From: Butyrivibrio sp.
Lineage (GTDB): Bacteria; Bacillota; Clostridia; Lachnospirales; Lachnospiraceae
Direction of reading: 5' to 3'
Assembly: GCA_015056655.1 (NCBI GenBank)
Contig: SVFV01000018.1
Coordinates: 1-64,000, forward strand
Length of the DNA stretch: 64,000 nucleotides
The position numbers and the translations under genes are program-made. Under the pieces are notes generated by a model. The model had not been told where the DNA came from, searched no databases, and saw nothing but the letters and a program-made list of their open reading frames with translations. The stretch's first letter is position 1; every line of letters begins with the position of its first letter. Of this stretch, positions 1 to 10,200 are shown in pieces.

Positions 1-72
1 CGGCTATATCCTTCCCACTACCGGGCGGATACGGGACTTTAACCCGTTAGAAACGTGCGCCGCTAGGCGCAC
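1..72 (-). mobile_element. 5' end of a probable group II intron, cut by the window edge
   Basis: Read on the minus strand, the segment begins GTGCGCC, which fits the GUGYG start of bacterial group II introns. It folds at once into a 7-bp hairpin (GTGCGCC/GGCGCAC, loop TAGC), as intron domain I does, followed by a second stem ACGGG/CCCGT. It begins 7 nt past a terminator-like hairpin at 80-116, the kind of target used by class C introns. The rest, including any reverse transcriptase, would lie left of the window. The identification rests on resemblance from memory and a short stretch, so it is tentative. A tRNA was considered and does not fold properly. Confidence 0.42.
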
Positions 73-79
73 TACAATG

Positions 80-116
80 AATAAAGCGTCCAGAATGATG
101 ATCTGGGCGCTTTATT
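80..116. terminator. Intrinsic terminator hairpin downstream of the GGDEF gene
   Basis: A 15-bp stem (AATAAAGCG-TCCAGA with TCTGGG-CGCTTTATT, one G.T pair) closes a 7-nt loop. It lies 36 bp beyond the stop of the diguanylate cyclase gene. The plus-strand side has a TTATTTTG tail. On the minus strand the T tract is short and is soon interrupted by the putative group II intron. Confidence 0.7.
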
Positions 117-152
117 TTGTCAGATGAATTTCTATCTTTTGACAGTAACTTA

Positions 153-1706
153 TTAGTCCTGCCTCAATGCTTTCATTTCTTTTTTGCGATTGTACATAGC
201 CTTATCAGCTCTTCTGAATACATTCTCCACAGTCTGATCTACATATTTATCATACTTGGCATATCCCAAGGCTGCTGAAAATGCCATCCATGGTGTTTCA
301 TCCGTCTTTTCCATATTCGAATCGATAATACCTTCAAACTCTTTTATACGCTCCTCTGCATGATCATAATCTTCATTCTCAACAATTATGGCGAACTCAT
401 CCCCACCTATTCTGAATACTGCTGAATGCGCAAAAATCCTACATATAAGAACGCAAAGGTTCTTTATCGCAAGATTCCCCTGTTCATGGCCATAGGTATC
501 ATTTATGCGTTTTAAGAAGTTAAGATCCACAACGGCTATTCCGAATTTCGCATTATCTGATGCCAGATCCCATCCAAGCTTATGCATTTCCTTATCATAA
601 GAGAGCTTATTTCTTATTCCAGTAAGAGAGTCCTTATATGCAAGCTCGTTCATTACGTCAGCCTGCTTTCTGGTCTCCTCAAGCTTATCATAGGTTTTTG
701 TCAGATGTCTGATATATTCTTCTAACTCAAACATCATGCTAGTTATATGCTCAGCCAGAGATGATATCTCATCATTTCCTTCTTTGCACTTATCGATATC
801 CTTGGCAATCTTGGCATCCTTGGTATTCGTATAGCTTGTAACACCACTTTCAAGCGTTTCTATCCTCCTGATATAGTTATTATTAACATATACCATGAGG
901 ACAATTATTCCCAAAACTAAAACTGCAGCAATAAGCAAAATCTGTCTTAATGTATTCCACAAAATAGCTCTGTTAATACTGTTAACTGAAACATCTGTAC
1001 ATATAACACCAATAACTTCGTCATCTATTACAAGCGGAGTATAGTATGCGAAGGTATGCCCATACTCGTTGTTGAATATGTCGTAATCTGTCGGGCTCTT
1101 TCCGGTATTATATGCTTCCCACATCATCACATGGGTATTCATTGGCTGTTCAACAGTTAATCCAATGTTTATATATCGCTCATCATCCTTTCTGGGCTCA
1201 CGTACTATATCAAGCAAAAAGGTCATATAATACGGACGCTCATCAGGGACAACGTAATATGTATATTTCAAATTAAAGGCTTCTCTGGCCTGTTCAAACA
1301 AAGTCAGCCAATAGGCATGCTTATAGGTGAAAAAGGCTTTCTTTACGTCATCATTAAGTTCATTTATCTGGATATCATGATTAAGAGTTTTGTCTGGATA
1401 GTTCGTCTGAAAAGCCCTGAGAAACTCGTTCTCATAAGTTACATAGCCGTCAAAATCAACCGGAATAAGAATTTCATCCTTATGCTTTAATACATAATCC
1501 TGGTACTGCTTGAAGTCTTCCTGTTCATCCTTCATGAGCAGTTCTAAATATGAGCATATGTTATGAGCATTCTTCTCGCACTGGTCGAGATAAATGCTCA
1601 TCTGGCTATAATAAATAACCATTCCGCATACTACAAGAATAGCAACTGTAAACAAAAAGAATATAGCCAAAAATTTAGTTGCAATACTCCCATGCCGCTT
1701 GCCCAT
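153..1706 (-). CDS. Membrane-bound GGDEF diguanylate cyclase
   Basis: Makes cyclic di-GMP from two GTP. The 517-residue protein has an N-terminal membrane helix (about 12-33), an extracytoplasmic sensor region (about 35-250), a second helix (about 255-276), a HAMP-like linker and a short coiled stretch, then a GGDEF domain (about 350-517). The signature GGDEF is at 434-438 and is preceded by the usual YGHEQGN segment. No RxxD inhibitory I-site is seen just upstream of GGDEF, so product feedback inhibition may be absent. The start is uncertain in one respect: the nearest good SD (GGAGG) lies 17 nt before the ATG, an unusually long spacing. The gene is followed by the terminator at 80-116. Substrate and fold are clear; the sensed signal is unknown. 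Confidence 0.9.
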   Translation of the reverse strand: MGKRHGSIATKFLAIFFLFTVAILVVCGMVIYYSQMSIYLDQCEKNAHNICSYLELLMKDEQEDFKQYQDYVLKHKDEILIPVDFDGYVTYENEFLRAFQTNYPDKTLNHDIQINELNDDVKKAFFTYKHAYWLTLFEQAREAFNLKYTYYVVPDERPYYMTFLLDIVREPRKDDERYINIGLTVEQPMNTHVMMWEAYNTGKSPTDYDIFNNEYGHTFAYYTPLVIDDEVIGVICTDVSVNSINRAILWNTLRQILLIAAVLVLGIIVLMVYVNNNYIRRIETLESGVTSYTNTKDAKIAKDIDKCKEGNDEISSLAEHITSMMFELEEYIRHLTKTYDKLEETRKQADVMNELAYKDSLTGIRNKLSYDKEMHKLGWDLASDNAKFGIAVVDLNFLKRINDTYGHEQGNLAIKNLCVLICRIFAHSAVFRIGGDEFAIIVENEDYDHAEERIKEFEGIIDSNMEKTDETPWMAFSAALGYAKYDKYVDQTVENVFRRADKAMYNRKKEMKALRQD

Positions 1707-1827
1707 AGTTAAGATAATTTAATCCTCCATAAGATATAACTATCCATGATTAGATTAATTCTACCTAAATGTAATCGCCTTATGAATTATGGTTTTCTAA
1801 AGTCTTTGTTATATTTTTATAAACGTA

Positions 1828-1853
1828 AAATCGCGCCACAAAGGGCGCGATTT
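1828..1853 (-). terminator. Terminator of the putP gene
   Basis: A 10-bp GC-rich stem AAATCGCGCC/GGCGCGATTT with a short loop lies 22 bp past the putP stop. On the minus strand it runs into an ATTTTA tail. Confidence 0.75.
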
Positions 1854-1875
1854 AAATACAATATATTTCTGATTA

Positions 1876-3429
1876 TTAAGACATCTTTGAGACATGCTCA
1901 AATTCATCTGTAATCTCATCAGAAGGCTTCTGTGTAAGGAGACTTACAACTACGATAACAATGATTGCAACAAGGAATGCAGGTGCAAGCTCATACAGAT
2001 CAAACACGCCGCCCATAGGACGAACCAGGTATTTCCAAATGAATACCATGGCACCACCTGAAATCATACCTGCTATTGCTCCAAAACGATTGGTTCTTTT
2101 CCAGTAAAGAGATAGGATCATGATTGGTCCAAATACTGCACCAAATCCAGCCCAGGCAAAGGATACAATACTAAATACTGAGCTGTTGGGATTCCATGCA
2201 ATAACAACACCAAATACAGCTACAGCGATAAGTGTTGCCCTTGCTGTAAGCATCGCAGCAGTCTCTGAAAGATTTATTCCAAGAGTCTCCTGAATGATGT
2301 TTTCAGATACAGAAGATGATGCAGCTATGAGCTGTGAATCTGCGGTAGACATTGTTGAAGCGAGAATACCCGCTATAACAAGTCCTGCGATAAGAGCAAA
2401 TATGAAATTATGCTCACTGATCTGCTGCGCCAGTACTACAATAAGAGTCTCTGCCTTGGATGCACTTGTAATGTTTTCTGCATCAATAAGTGACTCCAGC
2501 ACTCCTGACTGAGTCATTGCTCTTCCAACTACTCCAAGGAATACAGCGATTCCAAGTGAAAATACAACCCATACAGATGCAATTCTTCTTGAAAGTGAAA
2601 GCTCTGAGGATTTACGGATAGCCATGAATCTAAGAAGAATATGAGGCATTCCGAAGTATCCAAGTCCCCAACAGAACATTGTAATCTTATTAAATACTCC
2701 ATAAGAAGCTGCTGTTCCAGTTGCATTATCATAGGTTGCGCTCACCTCAAGGAATCCGGGAAGCTGCCTTGCATTATCCAGAACCTGTGACATTCCGCCT
2801 GCAGAAACAATTCCATAACCTACAACAAAGAAAAGTGCTACGGTCATTACAATGGACTGAATAAAATCAGTTTTTGAAGCAGCAAGGAATCCACCAGTTG
2901 TTGTATATCCGACAATGATTACAGCAGAAACGATCATCGCAAGCTGATAATTAACTCCAAACAAAGATGCGAAGAGTTTTCCACAAGCTGAAAAACCAGA
3001 AGCTGTGTAAGGAACAAAGAATATAAGAATAAATACTGCTCCTATGCAAAGGATAATATTGCTATTGTCCCTAAAACGCTTTTTGAAGTAATCCGGTATT
3101 GTTATGGCATCCAGCTTTTCTGTATAGTTACGAAGCCTTCTGGCGGTAAAAAGCCAGTTTAGATAGGTACCAACTATAAGACCTGCTGCCGTCCATCCCG
3201 CATCTGCTATTCCTGAAAAATATGCAAGTCCAGGTACACCCATCAAAAGATACGAACTCATATCGGATGCTTCTGCACTCATTGCAGTAACAAATGGTCC
3301 AAGCTTTCTTCCACCAAGGTAGAAATCCTTAACATCATTAGTATCTTTTGAGCTGACAAATCCAACCATCAGCATCATGGCCAGATAAGTCAAAATAGAG
3401 ATGATTATTCCTATTTGTGCTGTAGTCAT
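1876..3429 (-). CDS. putP: Sodium/proline symporter PutP
   Basis: Sodium:solute symporter family protein that imports proline with Na+ across the cytoplasmic membrane. The 517-residue length and about 13 hydrophobic helices fit PutP. The N-terminal DFYLGGRKLGP motif followed by AMSAEASDMSSYLLMG is typical of the family's first sodium-site region. The C-terminal AWAGFGAVFGP segment is also a PutP hallmark. The start ATG has an AAAGGGG ribosome site. The gene stands alone between two terminators (1828-1853 downstream, 3529-3560 for the next gene upstream of it on the map), so it is probably monocistronic. Proline is the likeliest substrate; related SSS members carry other solutes. Confidence 0.9.
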   Translation of the reverse strand: MTTAQIGIIISILTYLAMMLMVGFVSSKDTNDVKDFYLGGRKLGPFVTAMSAEASDMSSYLLMGVPGLAYFSGIADAGWTAAGLIVGTYLNWLFTARRLRNYTEKLDAITIPDYFKKRFRDNSNIILCIGAVFILIFFVPYTASGFSACGKLFASLFGVNYQLAMIVSAVIIVGYTTTGGFLAASKTDFIQSIVMTVALFFVVGYGIVSAGGMSQVLDNARQLPGFLEVSATYDNATGTAASYGVFNKITMFCWGLGYFGMPHILLRFMAIRKSSELSLSRRIASVWVVFSLGIAVFLGVVGRAMTQSGVLESLIDAENITSASKAETLIVVLAQQISEHNFIFALIAGLVIAGILASTMSTADSQLIAASSSVSENIIQETLGINLSETAAMLTARATLIAVAVFGVVIAWNPNSSVFSIVSFAWAGFGAVFGPIMILSLYWKRTNRFGAIAGMISGGAMVFIWKYLVRPMGGVFDLYELAPAFLVAIIVIVVVSLLTQKPSDEITDEFEHVSKMS

Positions 3430-3528
3430 TTTCTTTACCCCTTTGCGTGATACAATTTTATTATGTATTTTATCACATTAAAGGAGTAAAGCAACGCATT
3501 ATTAAAGAATTTATTCCATTCGCATAAA

Positions 3529-3560
3529 AAAGTCACCGCAAGTGCCCCTGCGGTGACTTT
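3529..3560 (-). terminator. Terminator of the chemoreceptor gene
   Basis: A perfect 12-bp stem AAAGTCACCGCA/TGCGGTGACTTT with an 8-nt loop lies just past the chemoreceptor stop. It is followed on the minus strand by TTTTTTATG. Confidence 0.85.
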
Positions 3561-3583
3561 CAAAATCCCTATATGGTACTCTT

Positions 3584-5386
3584 TTACAGCTCGAATTTAG
3601 CAACAAAGTCCTGAAGCTCCTGAGCATTTTCTGCAAGCTTATCAGATGCCTCAGCAACCTCATGTGTAGATGCTGTCTGCTGCTGGGATGCTGCGGAAAC
3701 ATTCTGGGTTTCATCAGCAACGCTCACACTCATCTGCTCAATCTTTTCGATATTGCTTGCAATAGTATCTGTTCCACTAGACAGCTGTCCAACGATATCA
3801 CTCATCTTGCTGGATTCATCTGCTATAGACTGCACCATGTTTACAATATTGTTGAATGTATGTCCAGCTTCATTAACTGTTTCTGTACCTTCTACAACGC
3901 TCTGAGCTCCTTCTCGCATAGCTTCAACCGCTTCTTCAGAGCTCTTCATGATATCCTCGATAAGCTTTGTGATATTCTCTGCTGCCTGGTTGGAATCATC
4001 TGCCAGCTTACTAATCTCACTAGCTACTACTGCGAAGCCCTTACCCATTTCACCAGCTCTTGCAGCCTCAATAGATGCATTAAGTGAAAGAAGGTTTGTC
4101 TGACTTGCAATCTCAGATATTGTGTTAACAAAGGTATCGATATTCTTAAGCTTTTCTCCAAGTCCATCTACAACCTCTGCGGTATTCTCTACAGACTCCT
4201 TAATTGTAGACATCATATTAGTTGCATTCGTCATATCGGCTGCACCCTTAGCCGCAGCTTCATTTGTGGACTTGATCATATCATTAGATCTGATGATAGC
4301 ATCCTGGAAATCCTGCATATTACTTACAAAGGACTTAGTCTCTTCACTAGCACCAGATACTGCTGTAATCTGTCCGGAGCATGAATTTGCAACGTTAGTA
4401 CAGGAGTTAGCCACCATCTCACTAGCCTGAGCTGACTGGGTAGCACTAGCTGAAAGCTCCTCTGATGCAGAAGCCACATAAGCAGTTGTATCAGAAATTC
4501 TCATCATAAGATCTCTAATGTTGTTATGCATAAGGTCAAGAGACTCAGCTATAACACCAACCTCATTATTGTGGGTCTTAAGCTTTCTAACGCTTTCCAT
4601 TTCCTTGTTCTCAGTGAAATCACTATTTGCCATGCAAAGCATCTGCTTAGAAACAAGCATAATAGGATTTGCAATACGATTAGCCATGTAAATAGCACCG
4701 AGTGCACCAAGAACAATGATTATTGCTGTGATAATCAGAGTCTGAACAAGGTTCTTTGTCATCAAAGCATTTGCAGTAGCTTCGTATTCAGCTTCAAGAG
4801 CATCAATATGATCTACCCATACACCTGTACCCATAACCCAGTCAAATGGCTGATAGTATGCAGTATAGTTAATCTTAGGAAGTGGCTCTGTTTCATTAGG
4901 TTTAGCAAACATAAGCTCTGTGTAACCACCGCCATCCTGTAAACCGTTTTTAATCATTTCCTGAATGAACTTTGTTCCATTAGGATCAGTTGCATCCCAT
5001 CTGGACTGTCCCTCAGTATCTCTTCCAAGAAGAACAACGTTTATTCCTTCAGAAGTATCTACCCAGAAATATCCAGCTCCATCATTGTATTTCAGTTCTC
5101 TGATGATATCTGCAGATTCCTTCATGGCTTCTTCTTTGGTCATTTCACCTGCTTCGTATCTGGCATTCATGATAGCGCAGACACTCATTGCTTCCTGAGT
5201 CTCGTTTTTGAGTTCTGTCTTAATATCTTCCAGCAGTCTGCCTCTGTAAGATTCTATCTGCTTCTTATTTGCTGCAATAGTGCTATTCATGGAACATACA
5301 GCGATTATAACACCAGTTGCAATAATAGCTACAAGAATAACAAAAACTATTGTAGTAACCATAGTTCCTCTTTTTTTAGTCTCCAT
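3584..5386 (-). CDS. Methyl-accepting chemotaxis protein with a single Cache sensor domain
   Basis: Transmembrane chemoreceptor that signals through CheW/CheA. The 600-residue protein has a first membrane helix (about 10-30), a periplasmic sCache-type ligand domain (about 40-200), a second helix (about 208-228), a HAMP linker and a long coiled-coil signalling domain. The Cache domain shows [10 protein letters not shown], a DPNGTKF segment and a final [13 protein letters not shown], typical of sCache_2. The conserved hairpin tip reads [19 protein letters not shown]. The start has an AGAAGGGG ribosome site. No other chemotaxis gene adjoins it. Cache_2 domains often bind small organic acids, but the ligand here cannot be read from the sequence. 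Confidence 0.92.
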   Translation of the reverse strand: METKKRGTMVTTIVFVILVAIIATGVIIAVCSMNSTIAANKKQIESYRGRLLEDIKTELKNETQEAMSVCAIMNARYEAGEMTKEEAMKESADIIRELKYNDGAGYFWVDTSEGINVVLLGRDTEGQSRWDATDPNGTKFIQEMIKNGLQDGGGYTELMFAKPNETEPLPKINYTAYYQPFDWVMGTGVWVDHIDALEAEYEATANALMTKNLVQTLIITAIIIVLGALGAIYMANRIANPIMLVSKQMLCMANSDFTENKEMESVRKLKTHNNEVGVIAESLDLMHNNIRDLMMRISDTTAYVASASEELSASATQSAQASEMVANSCTNVANSCSGQITAVSGASEETKSFVSNMQDFQDAIIRSNDMIKSTNEAAAKGAADMTNATNMMSTIKESVENTAEVVDGLGEKLKNIDTFVNTISEIASQTNLLSLNASIEAARAGEMGKGFAVVASEISKLADDSNQAAENITKLIEDIMKSSEEAVEAMREGAQSVVEGTETVNEAGHTFNNIVNMVQSIADESSKMSDIVGQLSSGTDTIASNIEKIEQMSVSVADETQNVSAASQQQTASTHEVAEASDKLAENAQELQDFVAKFEL

Positions 5387-5489
5387 AAGTTTGCACCCCT
5401 TCTCATAAGAACTAATGAAACATTACGAAATTGCGCTAAATTGAATATAGCATTACAAAAATTTCAATACAACGCCCCCACATTGGAAA

Positions 5490-5528
5490 AAGTCGTCAAG
5501 CGCAGTGTGCATCTGCATTTGACGACTT
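5490..5528 (-). terminator. Terminator of the yfhO-ylmH-apbE operon
   Basis: A 10-bp stem AAGTCGTCAA/TTGACGACTT, extended inside by GCAG/CTGC pairing, is followed on the minus strand by TTTTTCC. It lies 70 bp past the apbE stop. Confidence 0.8.
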
Positions 5529-5597
5529 CTGAATATTGTATAAACTTTATCTAAATAAATTCTGTTTTGCCCAAAAAAGAACTATAAAACTCACTGT

Positions 5598-6647
5598 TTA
5601 TTTAATCAAAAAATGATTTCCTTCTGTAGCTGAACTTCCATCAGTTCTTATGATAAATATCTCTGCTCCATACTCAGCTGAAAGCTCCAGTGCCTTCTCC
5701 TCACCAAGAACAAAGCAGGCAGTTGAAAGGGCGTCAGATAAAAGGCCACTATCTGATACTATAGTAACTGATGCAACTCCCACTTTCTGGTCATCTGAAT
5801 CCTCTTCACTATCCTTTATCCATGCGGGATATCCTGTTTTGGGATCAAGGATATGATGATAGTCCACTCCTTCATATTCCACAAATCTCTCATAATTACC
5901 TGATGTTGATACGCATTTATCGGATCCAAGCACAGCTGTAGCATATAGTCCATCCTCAAAGGGATTTGTAATTCCAACCTTCCAATCTGAGCCGTCTCCC
6001 TTTTCTCCAACTGTTAAGATGCTTCCCCCTGCAGAAACGATTCCATTTATGTTGCCAGAAAGCTCTCCCCTGCACTTATCAAGGTATAAGCCCTTTCCCA
6101 CTGCCCCAAGGTCAATTATCATGCCCTCTGGTAAATATATTCTGTGGTTTTCTATCCTGACCTTCTCATATCCGCAGCACTCCAAAGCACTTGAAATATC
6201 CGCTTTAGAAGGAGGTCTGAAATCCTTAGCATCCCCTCTTTCACCACTTGCCCAGCCATCAATATCCCATAGAGAGATCAGGGCACCAAGAGTGATGTCA
6301 AAAGCCCCTTCACTCTTTTTAGAAATATCAAAGCAGGTGGTCAGAAGCTCCTCCATTTCTTCTGATAGAGGATATCCGTTTTCATCTCCTGCGGAAGCAT
6401 TTATCTGTGCTATCTCTGAATCCTTAACTCTTCTTGATAGAGTATCCTTCTCAAGACTATTTCCAAGCTGTAAAAGCTCCGAGGTTGGATCCTCCTTACC
6501 TTCAAGTGAAAAGCTGAAAACCGTCCCCATTACAAAAGCAGTCTGATTGTAGGTTTTATTCTGCCACCTCGGAAGGTAATACAAAACAGTTATCATCCCA
6601 AGAAGAATAAGGACAGAGACAGCGGCAATAAGTGTGTTCTTTTTCAT
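5598..6647 (-). CDS. apbE: FAD:protein FMN transferase (ApbE family)
   Basis: Transfers FMN from FAD onto threonine residues of flavoproteins such as Rnf/Nqr subunits, outside the membrane. The 349-residue protein has an uncleaved-looking N-terminal membrane anchor (about 5-25) and then the ApbE domain. Family marks include the FVMGTVFSF opening, VDLGAVGKG-like IIDLGAVGKGL, the AGGSILTVG loop, HHILDPKTGYPA and the LSDALSTACFVLG segment containing the metal-site aspartate. No lipobox Cys is present. It overlaps ylmH by 4 bp (ATGA), so the two are translationally coupled. No Rnf genes are in the window, so the target flavoprotein is unknown. Confidence 0.9.
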   Translation of the reverse strand: MKKNTLIAAVSVLILLGMITVLYYLPRWQNKTYNQTAFVMGTVFSFSLEGKEDPTSELLQLGNSLEKDTLSRRVKDSEIAQINASAGDENGYPLSEEMEELLTTCFDISKKSEGAFDITLGALISLWDIDGWASGERGDAKDFRPPSKADISSALECCGYEKVRIENHRIYLPEGMIIDLGAVGKGLYLDKCRGELSGNINGIVSAGGSILTVGEKGDGSDWKVGITNPFEDGLYATAVLGSDKCVSTSGNYERFVEYEGVDYHHILDPKTGYPAWIKDSEEDSDDQKVGVASVTIVSDSGLLSDALSTACFVLGEEKALELSAEYGAEIFIIRTDGSSATEGNHFLIK

Positions 6648-7414
6648 CTGCCAAACACCTCTACCTCGATATTATGCTTGCCCTTCTTGGATAACCCAAG
6701 GTCCTTAACAAAATTAAACTTCCCAAAACCTCTTACAGATACCGTATCTCCATCCGAGAGGTTCTTGTCGTTATTCTCAACAATTCTTCCGTTTACTGAC
6801 ACCTTCTTCTCCGTAAAATACGGAATAGTATCTTTTCTTGAAAGGTTGTAGACCCTGGAAATCACAGCATCAATTCTTGGTGATGCAACCTGAATCACCT
6901 TGGATTCAAGCGCCTCCTTGATATAGGACTCAGGAAGCTCTGATATGGTGCACTTTACTATATCTCTTCCAACCGAAGTGAAATTCTCAAGCACATAGTC
7001 GCAGGCAGATTCATCCACATAAATGTAGGCTTCCATATCATCAACAAATATGTCGCCAAATTTCTTCCTATCAAGTCCAAGACTCATAAGTGATCCGAGG
7101 AAGTCCCTGTGACTGTGCTTTTTAGCGAACTTCTTTGCCACTGGTTCTACTTTAATGCACTTTATAGGGAAATCCAGTTCATAGCCAAAATCCTGCTCAC
7201 TTCCAAAGCGGACCATTTTCCTCTCACAGTTCTCATAGCCCCCAAAAAGCTCATAGCTTATTGGCGCAAAGCTCTTATCTTTGACAGCCTTGTAAAATGT
7301 ATCCTGTCCTGCAATGCTCAGGAAATCACTAAAGCAGTATATATTGTTCTGATAGGCTCTGTTACTTAATTCAATTAGTCTTTTGTATAAAAGTTCTTCT
7401 TCCTGATTAGCCAT
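6644..7414 (-). CDS. ylmH: YlmH-like S4-domain RNA-binding protein
   Basis: The 256-residue protein matches the YlmH family: an N-terminal region of about 170 residues followed by an S4 RNA-binding domain (about 180-245). The S4 part shows RIDAVISRVYNLSR, then VSVNGRIVENNDKNLSDGD and a VRGFGKF end. YlmH proteins of Gram-positive bacteria are linked to cell division loci and to binding of the 50S subunit or peptidyl-tRNA in stalled-ribosome rescue. Here it is not beside divisome genes but sits between yfhO and apbE, overlapping both (8 bp and 4 bp). The family assignment is good; the cellular role is inferred. Confidence 0.85.
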   Translation of the reverse strand: MANQEEELLYKRLIELSNRAYQNNIYCFSDFLSIAGQDTFYKAVKDKSFAPISYELFGGYENCERKMVRFGSEQDFGYELDFPIKCIKVEPVAKKFAKKHSHRDFLGSLMSLGLDRKKFGDIFVDDMEAYIYVDESACDYVLENFTSVGRDIVKCTISELPESYIKEALESKVIQVASPRIDAVISRVYNLSRKDTIPYFTEKKVSVNGRIVENNDKNLSDGDTVSVRGFGKFNFVKDLGLSKKGKHNIEVEVFGR

Positions 7415-10175
7415 TCTTTTTCCTGATATTTAAATAAATAAAAATTCCAAATCCCAAAAGGGTGAGTATGAAGCCCACAAAAAGGCCCGGTGTTCTGTAC
7501 TTTAATACTATCTCATGGCTACCCTCCTTTAACGGAATTGCCATGAACATATAATTACTCTTTACTATATCTGCCTTTTCTCCATCAACATAAGCGGTGA
7601 AGCCCTTTGAATAAGGTATTTCAAGGCACAAAAGCTTATCCTGCTCAAGCTCGATTGTTCCTGAAATCCTGTTTGTTGCAAAGGAGATCGGATTCTTATT
7701 AAGCTGAACATCTGACATAGTGTTGGTCTTATATACTTCAAGCTGTCTGTTTAAGTTATCAAGTGGCTGGAAATATACTGAAAGCTCATCAAAGCTATAT
7801 TTTCCATTCGCACCAAAAACAATTGTCATGTAGGACTTGGGATCAGCAGAAGCTCCCATATTTATCAAAAAGTCATGCCATCCGCTGTAATACTGAGAGT
7901 TCTCTGTTTTATAGCTAAGAGTCTTTTGAATCTCTGTTCCATCAGCAAGTGAAGATAAGACTGTTACAGGCACAACATCCTTTAATGTTTCTATGTGCAG
8001 GTTCTTGAAGAAAAGATATGTTTCTCCTCCCGCCATGCCATCAAAGCTAATAGTTATTCTTCCGCCCTCTTTTGCTTCTATTAGTCCATCAGATACCTGA
8101 ACATCCTCCTGAGATGTTATCTCAAAAGGAATCTGGCTTGCTGTCAGTATAGGTTCCTCTGATCCAATCTCATAATCTGAAGTCAGCTTCTCTGCATCCG
8201 CATCCTCTAACACTGTTCCATAAAGTAGTGCTTCCTGCCTGTTAATATGAGAAAGCTCCTCAAAGTCAGATTTTGTGAGGATACTACTACTCGTATATCC
8301 AAAGGGAAGTGCATTCCCATTTTTGAAAATAGCAAAGTTGAACTTATCATAAACCTCAGCATAGCCTGACGGAACAAATGCTCTCTCCTCCGGAGTGTTA
8401 AAACGAAGTGAGAAGTAGTTAACGCCTGCAATACTATTTAAGATAGCTCTGTCATCGAGGCCAAAGTATGCAAAGTTCTGCTCATCTGTATTAGCAATCG
8501 CACTAAAATACTCAGACACATTTTTGTCGGTAAGACTCCAGCAAAATTGTGTTGAAGTTATTCCATCAAGAAGTGATGCGTTCCATACGAGGTTTCTTCC
8601 ACTATATCTGTAGAAGTCCCCTGAAACATCCAGTCCTTCATTGGCTGCTGCCTCTTCAACCACCTGAGTCTCAGTACTCTGAAGCTGCAAGTACATATCC
8701 TCTGTAGTAGTCTTCTCTATGTAATCAGAAATCATATTTCCTTTTTCCGGGGCGTAAGCTTCGTATGCATTAAATAAAATTGCTACAGAAACAGCTGCAA
8801 AAGCTATAGCCTGAACAACTCCAAAGGGAATTACCTTATTCAGCTTCACTGCCTTTTTATCAACTACATTTACAAGAACAAACAAAGCAAAGGTGCAAAG
8901 TGCAATTACAAGCTGTATCTTAAGAGCCTCGTATTCTATTGCTCCGCTTACCTTAGCTACTACTGCATATATAGCAAGAAGTATTCCAGAAATCACAAAG
9001 GTCTTTACATCAATTTCAAGTATCTCATCAAGGACTTCAAATACTACAAAGCCCGCAAAAAGAGCACATGCAAAGCACCATCTGTTAATAACATAAGACA
9101 ATCCTGCAAAGACATAGCCAAAGAAAGGAACCATGATAAATATTGTCATGAGCAACAGAAGTACCAACTCTGTTCTTTTCTTTTTAAAGCCAGAAGCAAA
9201 GAATACAGCAATGGTAACAGACAAGGCTACAAGAAATACTCCGGAAAAACCAAGCTGAAGATCTGCCTCTCCATGATTGACAAAGGATATGAGATTTCTT
9301 ACAAGCTCCTGATAGTAGCTCTTTTGGTACAGAATTGGAACACTGATTCCACTCTTACTTCTGGGATTGTTAGGAAGTGCCAGAAGAATAGGTAAAAGGA
9401 TTACCATTGACATCATAATTCCCAAAAGCCCATTTGCAATAAATGTGACACAGGTTTTTATAAGTCTCTCAAAGTCTGCGCCATGCTCAACAAAGAATCT
9501 TACGAGTACATAGATAACTGTAAGAAGTGTAATCGCAAAGAAGAAATAAAAGTTATTCGTACATGCCAAAAAGATGGCAATGATAAAGGTATTCTTTTTA
9601 TTCTCCCTAAGTAGCTTCTCAGCACCAAGAAGTACCAGAGGCAGATAAATCATAGGATTTGCAAAGAATGGATGCCAAATTCCAAGGAACATAAAATATG
9701 AGCCAAAGGAATAGGTAAACATTCCGGAAAGGAGGGCAATCGGATGCGCATCCTTCCTTACATACATTGCAAACATTGAAAAGGTTATACCTGCAAGGTA
9801 CGCTCTAAGAACTGTGATAACCTGGAAATATTCATAGATGTACTCAGTCTTTACAAAGGCTGAAAACAGATTCAGAACGTCTCCGATGGCATAGTACTGA
9901 AGTGTAGTATACATATCACTTCCGTAGCCCATACCAAGTGAAAAGGTCTGGAGACTGAAATTATGTAGTACAAATATGTTATAGAAAACACCCCTTAACC
10001 ATTTCGAGTAATAAGCCACAGCCTTCATGTGCTGCCTCCAGGCATCTGCATGGTTTAAGAGAAGTCTCCCATTTTCCGGAAAATACTTAAAACTTCCCCA
10101 AAAGATAGCAAAAAACAATAAAGTATAGATAATGTAAAAACCTAACAGTTTTACTCTTTTATTCAGATTCTTCAT
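7407..10175 (-). CDS. yfhO: YfhO-family multi-pass membrane protein, probable glycosyltransferase
   Basis: A 922-residue protein with about a dozen membrane helices in the first 500 residues, a long extracytoplasmic region (about 500-890) and one final helix just before a basic tail. This is the YfhO (GT-C-like) layout. An early loop with HADAWRQHMK carries the acidic residue usual in GT-C enzymes. In Bacillus subtilis YfhO is needed to glycosylate lipoteichoic acid, so a role in decorating a surface polymer with a lipid-linked sugar is inferred. It is the first gene of the operon with ylmH and apbE. Its promoter is probably the minus-strand extended -10 at 10204-10212. The donor sugar cannot be read. 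Confidence 0.85.
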   Translation of the reverse strand: MKNLNKRVKLLGFYIIYTLLFFAIFWGSFKYFPENGRLLLNHADAWRQHMKAVAYYSKWLRGVFYNIFVLHNFSLQTFSLGMGYGSDMYTTLQYYAIGDVLNLFSAFVKTEYIYEYFQVITVLRAYLAGITFSMFAMYVRKDAHPIALLSGMFTYSFGSYFMFLGIWHPFFANPMIYLPLVLLGAEKLLRENKKNTFIIAIFLACTNNFYFFFAITLLTVIYVLVRFFVEHGADFERLIKTCVTFIANGLLGIMMSMVILLPILLALPNNPRSKSGISVPILYQKSYYQELVRNLISFVNHGEADLQLGFSGVFLVALSVTIAVFFASGFKKKRTELVLLLLMTIFIMVPFFGYVFAGLSYVINRWCFACALFAGFVVFEVLDEILEIDVKTFVISGILLAIYAVVAKVSGAIEYEALKIQLVIALCTFALFVLVNVVDKKAVKLNKVIPFGVVQAIAFAAVSVAILFNAYEAYAPEKGNMISDYIEKTTTEDMYLQLQSTETQVVEEAAANEGLDVSGDFYRYSGRNLVWNASLLDGITSTQFCWSLTDKNVSEYFSAIANTDEQNFAYFGLDDRAILNSIAGVNYFSLRFNTPEERAFVPSGYAEVYDKFNFAIFKNGNALPFGYTSSSILTKSDFEELSHINRQEALLYGTVLEDADAEKLTSDYEIGSEEPILTASQIPFEITSQEDVQVSDGLIEAKEGGRITISFDGMAGGETYLFFKNLHIETLKDVVPVTVLSSLADGTEIQKTLSYKTENSQYYSGWHDFLINMGASADPKSYMTIVFGANGKYSFDELSVYFQPLDNLNRQLEVYKTNTMSDVQLNKNPISFATNRISGTIELEQDKLLCLEIPYSKGFTAYVDGEKADIVKSNYMFMAIPLKEGSHEIVLKYRTPGLFVGFILTLLGFGIFIYLNIRKKNG

Positions 10176-10200
10176 ACCAAAAGCTCCCTTAATTGATTAG

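Noticed and set aside
1-75. A tRNA gene at the left edge
   Set aside because: Short stems are present, but no TTCRANY T loop, acceptor stem or proper anticodon loop (C at position 33) can be formed. A group II intron tip fits better.
6019-6546. A 175-codon plus-strand frame opposite apbE
   Set aside because: Ser/Pro-rich shadow translation; the minus-strand frame has ApbE motifs.
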